Positions 22,581-30,835 of a stretch of 35,100 bases of DNA are shown here, in pieces. Below the pieces are notes generated by a model, which was not told the DNA's origin, ran no database searches, and saw nothing but the letters and a program-made list of their open reading frames with translations. The position numbers and the translations under genes were made by a program. This DNA is from Methanobacteriota archaeon (GTDB taxonomy: Archaea > Thermoplasmatota > Poseidoniia > Poseidoniales > Poseidoniaceae), in contig WTIT01000068.1 in NCBI GenBank assembly GCA_011526375.1, forward strand, positions 77,123 through 112,222, read 5' to 3'. Numbering within the stretch: the first letter of the stretch is position 1; each line of letters begins with the position of its first letter.

Positions 22581-22980
22581 GTTCTTCAAGACTAACTAAT
22601 ATAGGTGGTAAATCAAAGATTGTTGTATGCTTAGTAGTCTTTGGCGGGAATAATTCGTTAGAATTGCACATTTCAATCACCATAGATTTAGTAATTGAGC
22701 TATAACCTGAATTTGGCCATAACTCTAGCGTGATGTCATCTGATGAAAGATAGTCAAGACATATTGCTGGAATTTTTGACAGTCCCAACTCCTGAGCAAC
22801 TGATAACCTATGGTGCCCATCTAGTAATGAACCCGTTATACTATCAACAAGTACTGGTTTAGTAAATCCACCCCAACGCTTTGTCATATCAAGCAACTTG
22901 TCCCTCGCTTTGATTTTTATCTCTTCATGTGGTTTTAACCAACTGACATCTACTATGACAACATCATCTTCAGTCCACAT
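22573..22980 (-). CDS. ParB/SerK-like domain protein
   Basis: This 135-residue single-domain protein has WLKPHEEIKIKARDKL at the N-terminus, the TGSLLDGHHRLSVAQELG motif and a C-terminal LFPPKTTKH. The DGHHR motif belongs to the ParB/sulfiredoxin fold. The combination of PHE, DGHHR and PPKTT..H with this short length is closer to the SerK group (ADP-dependent free L-serine kinases described in Thermococcales) than to chromosome-partitioning ParB. A helix-turn-helix DNA-binding domain is absent. If it is SerK, it would make O-phosphoserine for cysteine or serine metabolism. Start ATG has no clear SD. It diverges from the CCA-type gene with a 63-base spacer. Confidence 0.7.
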   Translation of the reverse strand: MWTEDDVVIVDVSWLKPHEEIKIKARDKLLDMTKRWGGFTKPVLVDSITGSLLDGHHRLSVAQELGLSKIPAICLDYLSSDDITLELWPNSGYSSITKSMVIEMCNSNELFPPKTTKHTTIFDLPPILVSLEELK

Positions 22981-23043
22981 GAAACTGGGAACAGTATTTC
23001 AAGGATAATACTTTGGCAATTACCATAGGGATTGGAGATTAAC

Positions 23044-24384
23044 TTGACGCAACTTATTCTGGGCAATGAATCGGATGTTAAAGGAACTCCTTTAACCGAC
23101 AAGATGACTAAATTTGTCGACGATTTACCAACTGAATTAATTGAAGTGTTAAACAAAATTGCACTTAATGGCGGTGGAGCTTGGATTGTGGGTGGAGCTG
23201 TACGCGATGCTTCAATGGGATACATGCCAACAGACATAGATTTAGCAACTGATTTAACACCTGACAAGCTTCTTTCTATATTTCCCGATGCTATCGAAAC
23301 GGGAGTTTCTTTTGGGACAATTACCATAAAATCTGGAGGATTTCTTTACCAAACCACTACGCTAAGAACAGATGGTGATTATCTCGATTCGCGCAGGCCT
23401 GTTGATGTAAAATGGAATTCATCACTATTTGAAGACCTTAAAAGACGCGACTTTACAATCAATTCGATGGCCATTGATGTTGCTAGAAGGGAATATTATG
23501 ATCCACACAATGGAGTAAATGACATTAAAAATAAAATTATCCGTAGTGTTGGAAATGCTCACAAAAGAATAGATGAAGATGCGTTAAGAATCCTTAGAGC
23601 GTATCGATTTTTAGGCCAAATTGAGGGTAATGATTGGCAACTAGAAAGCAAACTGAGTACTGCTATGATAGATAACTCATTCAAAATTGGTGAATTGTCC
23701 AAGGAAAGAATATGGCAAGAATTAAACAAAATACTTGCTTTCAATAATTCTGGAGAGATATTGATCAAGATGATGAACGACGGAATTCTAAAAATCATTT
23801 TCCAATGGCAGCAAATTGAATATGTAAATTTATCATCTGCCCTAAGTGATTCGAATGAGCTTGATTATATCTCTAAGTTTGTTCTGCTAAATCAACAACT
23901 TGGATTAGAAGGAATTACACAGTTATGTAAATCATTAAAATTATCCAAAAATGATACTAAGAGCATAATATTAACCTATACTAACTCTCTCATTATTCCA
24001 CAGAAATCAGAATCATATCTACGGTTATATAGATTTATAATTGGAGATAGATGGAGACAAGTATTAATGTTAAGCAAAGTAATCTGTAAATATGGATTAA
24101 ACAAGAACGTCCATGAGATAAATGTTGACTTTTTTGACCAAATCATATCATTAATCGTTGATTTACCAAAAAATAAAATCCAGTCTCAATTAATAGACGG
24201 CAATTGGCTAATGAAAACAACCAATATCGGCCAGGGGCAAAAACTGGGTCGTCTTAAAGAGTGGTTGTACCGTATCCAAATCGAAAATGACCTTTCTGAA
24301 ATCTCGGACATAAACCGCTATTTAGTAAAAATTCAGTGGCATAATAGCGATTTTGAGTCGTGGCCTAGAATGTCTCTACAATGA
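23044..24384 (+). CDS. cca: Class II CCA-adding enzyme/poly(A) polymerase-family nucleotidyltransferase
   Basis: Members add CCA to tRNA 3' ends, or poly(A) to RNA. The N-terminal head shows WIVGGAVRDASMG, the catalytic PTDIDLATDL, KRRDFTINSMA and RIDEDALRILRAYRFLG. Next comes ELSKERIWQELNKIL, the bacterial-type neck motif. The C-terminal ~200 helical residues form body and tail and match no motif I know. Archaea normally carry the unrelated class I enzyme, so this bacterial-type copy is unusual; whether it is the only CCA enzyme cannot be seen. No HD domain is recognised. I prefer TTG at 23044 because GGAG lies 6 nt upstream; TTG at 23032 and ATG at 23104 are alternatives. Confidence 0.85.
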   Translation: MTQLILGNESDVKGTPLTDKMTKFVDDLPTELIEVLNKIALNGGGAWIVGGAVRDASMGYMPTDIDLATDLTPDKLLSIFPDAIETGVSFGTITIKSGGFLYQTTTLRTDGDYLDSRRPVDVKWNSSLFEDLKRRDFTINSMAIDVARREYYDPHNGVNDIKNKIIRSVGNAHKRIDEDALRILRAYRFLGQIEGNDWQLESKLSTAMIDNSFKIGELSKERIWQELNKILAFNNSGEILIKMMNDGILKIIFQWQQIEYVNLSSALSDSNELDYISKFVLLNQQLGLEGITQLCKSLKLSKNDTKSIILTYTNSLIIPQKSESYLRLYRFIIGDRWRQVLMLSKVICKYGLNKNVHEINVDFFDQIISLIVDLPKNKIQSQLIDGNWLMKTTNIGQGQKLGRLKEWLYRIQIENDLSEISDINRYLVKIQWHNSDFESWPRMSLQ

Positions 24385-24423
24385 AGGCATCATATTCAAG
24401 AATAATGAATACTACGCTTGAGC

Positions 24424-25557
24424 ATGTTCAGCGGTAGGATATCTCAGGCAGTTGCCAACCAAATTGAGAAAAAAATATCAGAGAATAACGACTTAAATTC
24501 ACTATCTAATTCTGAACTTGCTGATTTAGCAATAGAATTCGTTGGAGATGCACCGCCATCTCATGTTCCAAGAGAAACCGTAATTGAGATTCTTTCTCAA
24601 CAACCTTCAATCAATTCCTGGAGAGAAGAAATCAAACAGAAAGCTATTGAGGCTGCCAAAAATAAGGTTAGCAATGCATCAAGTAACGTTGATCCTAGGA
24701 TGGCAAAAATGATCAAACAACAATTTGGCCAATGGCTACAAAATTCTGGACTTAGTACAGTTGAGATTACAACCAAAATAGATACAAACTCTGACGGAAT
24801 GATAAGCAGAGACGAATTAGATCACTTCATTCATAACCTCTCTGGAACTAAACCACCAGAATGGGTTTCAGAATCTCTAATTTCCATATTGGATACGGAC
24901 AAGAATGGTGTGATTGAAGTCCAGGAACTCTGGGATTATCTTGGAGCAATAGGGTTCCATGTTCCAGTAATAGAAGAACCAGTAAGCGAAAAAATCGTGA
25001 ATGAGGAATCAGTTATTGATGAAACTCAATCAACTGTTGCTGAAGAAGATGTGTTTGAGGATGCTGAATGGTCTGAAGATTCCGAAATCAACATTGAAGA
25101 AGAAATCGCACAGGTCCCTGACATTGAGCCAGTTAATGAGTCCTTAACCGAGAACCATTTAGAAGATATGCAAACAACAAACGATAATTTGGATGAAAAT
25201 ATTGAGTCGGTTCCTAGCATAAACACCTCTATAGAAATAGGCATAGAAAGACTGCATTCCACAAGACTTCACAGAGAAGCGGTTGATGTAATTGATTCAA
25301 CAAATCCAGGAAATTGTACGCTGATGGTTGAAAGAGTTGAGAGAACTTTGATGGTAATGGATAGTTATAGAGGCGGAATGACTGCTATTGGTTTATTAGA
25401 TAATGGACCATATACCGTTTCAGTTCTATTTGAACCAGAGTATAATGACCAAGTTGAATCTCTTGAAGGAAAGAAAATTTCATTCATTGGAACACTATTT
25501 GATTGGTCGAGTGGTTTGAGACAAGCGAAACTCAAAGGTTCGGAGTTAAGATCTTAA
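24424..25557 (+). CDS. Two-EF-hand protein with C-terminal OB-like domain
   Basis: The 377-residue protein lacks a signal peptide, so it appears to be intracellular. Two complete EF-hand loops are visible: DTNSDGMISRDE at ~120-131 and DTDKNGVIEVQE at ~157-168, spaced as a normal EF-hand pair. Upstream is a helical, basic segment; between the EF pair and the C-terminus is a ~90-residue acidic linker. The last ~100 residues (IGIERLHSTRLHRE, CTLMVERVERTLMVM, KISFIGTLFDWSSG) look like a five-strand OB-type fold, which could bind nucleic acid or a partner. ATG 24424 is preferred to TTG 24418. It follows the CCA-type gene by 39 bases on the same strand. The function is not known; calcium-controlled binding is inference. 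Confidence 0.8.
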   Translation: MFSGRISQAVANQIEKKISENNDLNSLSNSELADLAIEFVGDAPPSHVPRETVIEILSQQPSINSWREEIKQKAIEAAKNKVSNASSNVDPRMAKMIKQQFGQWLQNSGLSTVEITTKIDTNSDGMISRDELDHFIHNLSGTKPPEWVSESLISILDTDKNGVIEVQELWDYLGAIGFHVPVIEEPVSEKIVNEESVIDETQSTVAEEDVFEDAEWSEDSEINIEEEIAQVPDIEPVNESLTENHLEDMQTTNDNLDENIESVPSINTSIEIGIERLHSTRLHREAVDVIDSTNPGNCTLMVERVERTLMVMDSYRGGMTAIGLLDNGPYTVSVLFEPEYNDQVESLEGKKISFIGTLFDWSSGLRQAKLKGSELRS

Positions 25558-26727
25558 TCACTTCAGGGATCTTGCAATTACTATCCTTTGGACCTCTTGG
25601 GTGCCCTCGTATATTTGAGTAATCTTAGCATCCCTGAAGAACCGTTCCACTGGGAATTCTTTGGTGTAACCATAACCTCCCAAAACTTGAATCGCTCTTT
25701 CTGAAACCCACATTGCGGTATCTCCCGCATACAGTTTAGCCATGCTAGCTTCCTTGGTATGTCTAGGCCCATCATTCTCATAATGTTCTTGCTTTGCCCA
25801 GGATGCTTGGTATACAAGGTGCCTTGCAGCCTGTATTCTTGTCGCCATATCTGCTAGATATGACATAATCATTTGGTGATGGGCAATTGGTTTCCCAAAT
25901 GCTTCCCGCTCATGTGAATAATTTAGTGCAGCCTCATAGGCGCCTTGTGCAATGCCTAGGGCTTGGGCGGCAATACCTATTCGACTGTTATCCAAAGCAT
26001 TCATTGCGATTGGAAAACCATTACCTACGCCTTTCAAAACGTTCTCAACAGGGACTTTACAATTGTTCAAAATTAATGTGCAAGTGTCAGATGAGCGAAT
26101 TCCAAGTTTGTCTTCTTTCTTTCCGACCGAGAATCCTTCGAATGATGACTCAACTATGAATGCAGTTGTTCCACCATGTTTCTTGACGCCGTAATCTGGA
26201 TGGTCAACATCTTTAGCAAATAGTACCAGTATCTCTGCCTGAGCACCATTAGTGACCCACATCTTTTCTCCATTCAGCAAAAAGTGCTTACCATCATCTG
26301 ATAGTTTAGCTTTGCAGATCATTGCTGCAGCATCTGTTCCCGCACCTGCCTCGGAAAGTGAGTATGCACCTACTTCTCCTGCTGCAAGCCTTGGGAGGTA
26401 TTTTTGCTTCTGTTCGTCATTACCATGAAGCGCGATAGTTTTGGCACACAAACCGACATGGACACAGAACATAACACCAAACGATGGGTCGACTCTTGAA
26501 AGTTCTTCAACAATAATCGATTCAGAAATATCATCTACTGGAGAACCGCCATATTCTTCTGGTATCGTTACTCCCTGTAAACCATAATCGAGGAATTGTT
26601 GCCATTCTTCCTTTGGAGGTATTTGATTTGCATCTCTATGCTCAACTGTGGGTGATAATACTGTCTCAGCAAAGTCTCTAACAAGTTCTCTTATCATTTG
26701 CTGTTCATCGGTTTCGGCGTAGTCCAT
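25558..26727 (-). CDS. Acyl-CoA dehydrogenase
   Basis: This FAD enzyme of beta-oxidation or branched-chain degradation introduces the C2-C3 double bond in acyl-CoA. The 389-residue protein has the full ACAD layout: an N-terminal helical domain, the beta domain with AYSLSEAGAGTDAAA and MWVTNGAQA (the two family signatures), and a C-terminal helical domain with HEREAFGKPIAHHQ, QVLGGYGYTKEFPVERFFRD and QIYEGTQEVQRIVIAR. The Glu in YEGT is the catalytic base in the short-chain/butyryl type. Chain-length preference cannot be read. ATG at 26727 is chosen over the track TTG because GGGGAG lies 4 nt upstream. It diverges from the GcvH-like gene across ~120 bases. No electron-transfer flavoprotein gene lies nearby. 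Confidence 0.95.
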   Translation of the reverse strand: MDYAETDEQQMIRELVRDFAETVLSPTVEHRDANQIPPKEEWQQFLDYGLQGVTIPEEYGGSPVDDISESIIVEELSRVDPSFGVMFCVHVGLCAKTIALHGNDEQKQKYLPRLAAGEVGAYSLSEAGAGTDAAAMICKAKLSDDGKHFLLNGEKMWVTNGAQAEILVLFAKDVDHPDYGVKKHGGTTAFIVESSFEGFSVGKKEDKLGIRSSDTCTLILNNCKVPVENVLKGVGNGFPIAMNALDNSRIGIAAQALGIAQGAYEAALNYSHEREAFGKPIAHHQMIMSYLADMATRIQAARHLVYQASWAKQEHYENDGPRHTKEASMAKLYAGDTAMWVSERAIQVLGGYGYTKEFPVERFFRDAKITQIYEGTQEVQRIVIARSLK

Positions 26728-26847
26728 AAGTCTCCCCAATCAAGCCAATAAGCCGACTCACTTAACCCGTTTGCTAATTTTACCAACTCCCTATTTCCCA
26801 AATTATTCATATACGATGCTTTTGAGGCGCGGACAGGAGGAATCATT

Positions 26848-27249
26848 TTGGATGAAGAAACCGTTGAATTTAATGTAGCACACAATAGAAAATACTCCAC
26901 AGACCACCTGTGGTATCAAGAAAAGGACGAGCGTCTTATGATTGGAGTCAGTGAATTCCTAAGACTAGAAATTGGTGACATTTTGGAAGTCAAACTTCGA
27001 CAAGCTGAAACTGAGATTGACAAAGGAGATTTCATGTTTTCAGTTGTCACAGAATCTGAAAGGATGCCATTTCCTACTCCATTCTCTGGACTCATTGCCG
27101 AGGTTAATGGTGAAGTTGAAAGTAATCCAGAGCTAGTCAACGAATCTGCTTATGACCTTGGATGGGTCATCATTCTAGAACCTCATGATTTTGACACTGA
27201 ATTATTACTAGATCCTGACGAATATGTCGAATATCTCGCAGAACTTTGA
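26848..27249 (+). CDS. GcvH-like protein lacking the lipoyl-lysine
   Basis: The 133-residue protein aligns along the length of glycine cleavage H protein: HLWYQEKDERLMIGVSEF, then GDILEVKL, then PFSGLIAEVNGEVESNPELVN and DLGWVIILEP. In H proteins, ESVKAA carries the lipoylated Lys. Aligned without gaps from the upstream GD to the downstream SG, the lysine position is Ser70 (VVTESERM), and no other Lys lies between K59 and the C-terminus. It therefore cannot be lipoylated in the normal way and is not a standard H protein. The TTG start has GGAGG 7 nt upstream. It is followed by hpt and dph2, not by glycine-cleavage genes. Its role is unknown; it may bind a lipoylated partner or have been repurposed. 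Confidence 0.82.
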   Translation: MDEETVEFNVAHNRKYSTDHLWYQEKDERLMIGVSEFLRLEIGDILEVKLRQAETEIDKGDFMFSVVTESERMPFPTPFSGLIAEVNGEVESNPELVNESAYDLGWVIILEPHDFDTELLLDPDEYVEYLAEL

Positions 27250-27266
27250 TGGTATTGGTGACCATC

Positions 27267-27836
27267 ATGGAAGAGATAGATATTTTGAAGCAAAGCCTAA
27301 TCAAGGCTCCAATTATTTGGAAAGGTGATTATCCATATTTTATACATCCAATTACCGATGGCGTTCCAAGGCTAGAACCAAAAGTCCTCGAAGCGATAAT
27401 CGAGTTGTCTGTTCCACTAATCGACTGGGAAAACATCGATGTGATTTTGGGTATCGAAGCGATGGGTCTGCCTCTAATGGCACCTCTTTCAATGCGAACC
27501 AATATTCCAATGGTTATCGCAAGAAAGCGCCAATATGGACTCGAAGGAGAAGTTGAGGTAAATCAAGAAACCGGGTATTCGAAAGGCAGCATATTCCTTA
27601 ACGACATTAAACCAGGAGAAAAAATTGCCATTATCGATGATGTTTTATCAACTGGTGGCACAATTAGGTCAGTCATTGAAGGAGTAAAAAGAACAGGTGC
27701 GATAATTCAGAATATTGTAGTAGTAGTCGAAAAAGGCCCTGGGATGGAAATTTTGCAAAATGAGTACCCAAGCATTAAGTTTGACTCGCTTGTAAAACTT
27801 GAGATGGATGGCGAGAAAGTCGTTATTTTAGATTAG
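27267..27836 (+). CDS. hpt: Archaeal hypoxanthine/guanine phosphoribosyltransferase-family protein
   Basis: This is a purine-salvage enzyme of the archaeal Hpt type, which joins hypoxanthine or guanine to PRPP. The 189-residue protein begins with LIKAPIIWKGDYPYFIHPITDG and contains DVILGIEAMGLPL, MVIARKRQYGLEGEVEV and GYSKGSIFLN. The PRPP-binding loop is IAIIDDVLSTGGT. These features are typical of this subfamily; adenine as substrate is possible because APRTs share the fold. I start at ATG 27267, preceded by GGTGA at 5 nt. The track start TTG 27246 would overlap the previous gene. The gene lies 17 bases after the GcvH-like stop and 11 bases before dph2, an apparent operon. Confidence 0.9.
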   Translation: MEEIDILKQSLIKAPIIWKGDYPYFIHPITDGVPRLEPKVLEAIIELSVPLIDWENIDVILGIEAMGLPLMAPLSMRTNIPMVIARKRQYGLEGEVEVNQETGYSKGSIFLNDIKPGEKIAIIDDVLSTGGTIRSVIEGVKRTGAIIQNIVVVVEKGPGMEILQNEYPSIKFDSLVKLEMDGEKVVILD

Positions 27837-27847
27837 GGTGTGAATTT

Positions 27848-28957
27848 TTGGATTTAGAAAGACACGATTTTCAACTGGATGATTTGGTAGAGAAAATCAA
27901 ACAAAACGATAACCGCTTAATCGCTCTGCAAGTCCCGGAGGGCCTCAAAATGCAGGCTCTTGAAATGATGGATGAAATTGAGACGGAGACTAGTGCCAAA
28001 GTAGTTTTAGCTGCTGATCCTTGTTATGGTGCCTGTGATTTAGTACATGATAAAATGAAAATGATGGGGGTTGAGTTAGTTGCCCATATGGGTCATTCTC
28101 AAATGAACATAGATTCCGGGATGCCAACTGAGTTTATCGATGTGAAATATGATGGCGACCCTGAGTTAAAACCAGTACTACCAATCCTGACTAAACACCT
28201 TTCAATGGCTAAAGAACGAATGGCCAAACAAGATGATAATGAACAATTATCTGAGGAAGAAGCCCAAGATCGATTTCTTGATGCGGTTGGTAGAATGGCT
28301 CCACTTACTGGCACCAAACTTGGACTAGTCGGCTCAATTCAACACCTTCATCTGTTACCTGATTTCCATGACCGTCTGGAGAAAGCCGGATTTGATGTGA
28401 CAATTCCAATCGGTGGAGCTAGGCTGTCTTTCCCTGGGCAGGTACTCGGATGTAATTACTCGGGTGATGATTCCAGCATTGGCCACTATCTTTTCTTGGG
28501 CTCAGGAGACTTTCACCCAATTGGATTAGTACTTCATACGGGTAAACCTCTAGCCATGCTTGACCCTTACTCGGGCTCTGCAGAAGAAATGTCCTTTGAA
28601 AGAATAGAACGAATATTGAGGCAGAGATTTGGATTGATAATGTCAAGCCAAGACTGTCAGTCATTTGGCATCTTAATTGGTGAAAAACCTGGACAAATGC
28701 GACGTACTCTAGCTCTAAGAATGAAAAGAATGCTTGAAAACCACGGTAAGAAAGGCTATTTGTTGGCACTTGAGCATATAGGACCGGATTTGATTGATTT
28801 CTATCCTGTTGATGCATTTGTCAACACTGCTTGCCCCAGGATTGCCATTGATGATGCTGTGAGGTACCGCAAACCACTGATTACGCCCTTTGAACTAGAG
28901 GTCGCACTAGGAGAAAAACAGTGGGAAACTGGCTATATGTTTGACGAAATACCTTGA
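27848..28957 (+). CDS. dph2: Diphthamide biosynthesis protein Dph2
   Basis: This radical-SAM-like iron-sulfur enzyme moves the 3-amino-3-carboxypropyl group from SAM to a histidine of elongation factor 2, the first step of diphthamide formation. The 369-residue archaeal form acts as a homodimer. Visible are LIALQVPEGLKMQAL at the N-terminus and the three cysteine motifs DPCYGACD, VLGCNYS and NTACPRIAIDD, which hold the [4Fe-4S] cluster. A ~25-residue acidic/helical insertion (AKERMAKQDDNEQLSEEE) lies between the first and second domains. The start is TTG with GGGTG 7 nt upstream. It ends the GcvH-like/hpt/dph2 run, 73 bases before cdc6. Confidence 0.93.
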   Translation: MDLERHDFQLDDLVEKIKQNDNRLIALQVPEGLKMQALEMMDEIETETSAKVVLAADPCYGACDLVHDKMKMMGVELVAHMGHSQMNIDSGMPTEFIDVKYDGDPELKPVLPILTKHLSMAKERMAKQDDNEQLSEEEAQDRFLDAVGRMAPLTGTKLGLVGSIQHLHLLPDFHDRLEKAGFDVTIPIGGARLSFPGQVLGCNYSGDDSSIGHYLFLGSGDFHPIGLVLHTGKPLAMLDPYSGSAEEMSFERIERILRQRFGLIMSSQDCQSFGILIGEKPGQMRRTLALRMKRMLENHGKKGYLLALEHIGPDLIDFYPVDAFVNTACPRIAIDDAVRYRKPLITPFELEVALGEKQWETGYMFDEIP

Positions 28958-28992
28958 GTGCAATAATTGACTAATCTAGTCCAAATCAAAGC

Positions 28993-29000
28993 GTATATTC
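28993..29000 (+). promoter_or_regulatory. TATA-like box for cdc6
   Basis: GTATATTC lies ~34 nt before the ATG at 29031, which would give a leader of about 9 nt. The 73-base spacer shows no repeated origin-recognition-box motif that I can recognise. Confidence 0.35.
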
Positions 29001-29030
29001 AATAACGGTTGGCGTAAGCCTTCAGTTGTT

Positions 29031-30227
29031 ATGAGTAGTTATCTAGACAGGATTGGTGCGGGTTATGTGATTGATAACCCTGACCCTCTAGATTTTGATT
29101 ATGTTCCTGAAGAATTAGTTTGTCGTGAGAAATATCAAACCCTTCTAGCCACAAGATTCTCTTCTATAGACAAAGTTGATTCTAGTTGTCGGGCTATAAT
29201 AACTGGTCCGGTCGGTAGTGGAAAGACAGTGCTTGTCAAAACCTTCTGTCGTGATTTACAACGACATCTAGCAAATCGTAGAAGTATAATCATCGCACAC
29301 GTCAACTGTAGGAATGCTTCGACAAGTACTAGAGTTATCCAAAGAATACTACATGCAATTGATCCTGGACACCCAGATAGAGGTTTGTCGATCGGTGAAT
29401 TACTACTTAGTTTGCGTAAATTAACTAGGAGAAACTCCTCACACTTGATTGTGATACTAGACGAAGTAGATCACATGCTTAGGAAGTCTGGAGACGATAT
29501 ACTGTATCAATTATTAAGAATTGATGAAGACCAGGAAGGAAAGGGTACCTTATCACTAATTTTGATTAGCCAAGAACAAGTTTTGGATGTTTTGGAAACG
29601 GCAGTGATTTCTAGAATCGGCAAGACTAATCTGATAAAAATACCAGCATACAATGAAGATGAATTGTTCAATATCGCTATGCAGAGGGCTGATTTGGCTT
29701 TGGTAAAGGGCTCTTATTCGGAAGAAATAGTTAGGCTCATTGCGGAAAAATCGGCACCTGTTGGTGATGCTCGATTAGCAATTGAATTGCTAAAAGCTGC
29801 TGCAGAATCATGTGAAATAAGACAAGATGACCACACTGAAAGAGAAATAAGCATTGAAGATGTTCATGCCAAAGATGAAATTTTATCTGTAGACATGGTT
29901 TCTGAAATTGATGCTATTGATGGTTTGAAACCACATGCAATGTTGGTACTGCTAGCGATATGTAGGCGTCTAAAGAAAGTTAGTTCAATGACCACCGGTG
30001 ATGTCGAAAGCCTCTATGCCGTGGTATGCGAAGAATACGAGCAGCAGATGAAAAGTCACACTACATTATGGAAATACCTGAAAGAACTTGAACACAGACA
30101 ACTAATCAAAACACGAATTTCAACAGTCAGTGATGGTCGTGGAAGAACAACCCACCTAAGCATGCCTCATTTCCTTCCTAGTGACATTGCCAGTAGGCTA
30201 GAAATGTTGGTAAAAAAGCGCTTATAA
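29031..30227 (+). CDS. cdc6: Orc1/Cdc6 replication initiator
   Basis: This AAA+ initiator binds archaeal origins and helps load the MCM helicase. The 398-residue protein has ITGPVGSGKTVLVKTF (Walker A), LIVILDEVDHML (Walker B), LILISQ (sensor 1), VISRIGKTNLIKIP and, at sensor 2, APVGDARLAIELLKAA. The C-terminal winged helix reads TTLWKYLKELEHRQLIKTRIS followed by a basic GRGRTTHLSM wing. All motifs are intact. The ATG has no strong SD. It heads a plus-strand cluster with eS6, aIF2-gamma and a PIN protein. Archaeal origins often lie next to such genes, but none is evident here. It is the only full-length initiator in the window; the 3'-terminal AAA-like gene is a different, shorter-motif protein. 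Confidence 0.95.
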   Translation: MSSYLDRIGAGYVIDNPDPLDFDYVPEELVCREKYQTLLATRFSSIDKVDSSCRAIITGPVGSGKTVLVKTFCRDLQRHLANRRSIIIAHVNCRNASTSTRVIQRILHAIDPGHPDRGLSIGELLLSLRKLTRRNSSHLIVILDEVDHMLRKSGDDILYQLLRIDEDQEGKGTLSLILISQEQVLDVLETAVISRIGKTNLIKIPAYNEDELFNIAMQRADLALVKGSYSEEIVRLIAEKSAPVGDARLAIELLKAAAESCEIRQDDHTEREISIEDVHAKDEILSVDMVSEIDAIDGLKPHAMLVLLAICRRLKKVSSMTTGDVESLYAVVCEEYEQQMKSHTTLWKYLKELEHRQLIKTRISTVSDGRGRTTHLSMPHFLPSDIASRLEMLVKKRL

Positions 30228-30261
30228 GCAATCTTAAACCCAAGATAATCATCCGGTGAGC

Positions 30262-30270
30262 ATAAATATA
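30262..30270 (+). promoter_or_regulatory. TATA box for the eS6 gene
   Basis: ATAAATATA lies ~40 nt before the ATG at 30307. With usual spacing it gives a ~15-nt leader that contains GAGG 7 nt before the ATG. Confidence 0.5.
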
Positions 30271-30306
30271 GGTCACTGTTGGCCAACCTGTCTTAGAGGC
30301 GTAATT

Positions 30307-30798
30307 ATGGCTACTGGTACACAAGGAGAGTTCGTTGCTGTCGTAAATGATACTGACCCAAAAAGCAACGGCAAAGCATACTCACTGAAAATTTCGGGAA
30401 ATAACTATTCCCAAATCCTAGGTAAGAAAATCGGCGATGTTGTTGATGGTATTTTCGTTGGTGAAGGTGATAAAACCCTATCCGGCTACAAGCTGCAGAT
30501 TACTGGTGGAGCCGACAAGACAGGAACTCCTCTGAGGAGAGATCTTGAAGGTGGTTCTAGACAATCTATTTTGGTAACTCAATCAACTGGTTTCAAAGGC
30601 CACAACCTTGTATTCAAGACCAAAGGTGGAGAGAAAAAGCGTTTCCGCTACAAACCAGATGGCCTTAGAAAGCGTAGAAATTTCCGAGGCAACACAATTA
30701 CTCAAGACACCAGACAAATCAATCTCAAAGTCGTAGAAGCCGGCAAGAAAGCGCTAGGTGATATTCTTGCGGCTGAAAGTGAGGAAACATCGGAGTGA
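30307..30798 (+). CDS. rps6e: Small ribosomal subunit protein eS6
   Basis: This archaeal/eukaryotic 30S component has 163 residues, the usual archaeal length. Matching segments are ILGKKIGDVVDGIFVG, YKLQITGGADKTGTPLRRD and GLRKRRNFRGNTI, followed by RQINLKVVEAGKKAL. I start at ATG 30307 with GAGG 7 nt upstream; the GTG at 30256 would add residues of no family likeness (MSINIGHCWPTC). The gene lies 37 bases before aIF2-gamma on the same strand, an arrangement frequently seen in Archaea. The C-terminus is acidic (AAESEETSE). Confidence 0.95.
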   Translation: MATGTQGEFVAVVNDTDPKSNGKAYSLKISGNNYSQILGKKIGDVVDGIFVGEGDKTLSGYKLQITGGADKTGTPLRRDLEGGSRQSILVTQSTGFKGHNLVFKTKGGEKKRFRYKPDGLRKRRNFRGNTITQDTRQINLKVVEAGKKALGDILAAESEETSE

Positions 30799-30835
30799 AT
30801 CCCGAGAGGGTTTTCGTAAATAGGAGAGTGTAGGA

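Noticed and set aside
22573-22980. Chromosome-partitioning ParB
   Set aside because: There is no helix-turn-helix domain and no parA neighbour; the PHE and PPKTTKH motifs point to the SerK-like group.
26826-26835. 10-mer GGCGCGGACA shared with 14080-14089
   Set aside because: A 10-base match between two places in 35 kb is expected by chance, and the flanks do not match; I do not claim a shared regulatory site.
26848-27249. Ordinary glycine cleavage H protein
   Set aside because: The lipoylated lysine is absent (Ser70), and no gcvT or gcvP lies in the window.
28419-28817. 132-aa minus-strand ORF within dph2
   Set aside because: It is antisense to dph2, whose cysteine motifs are intact.
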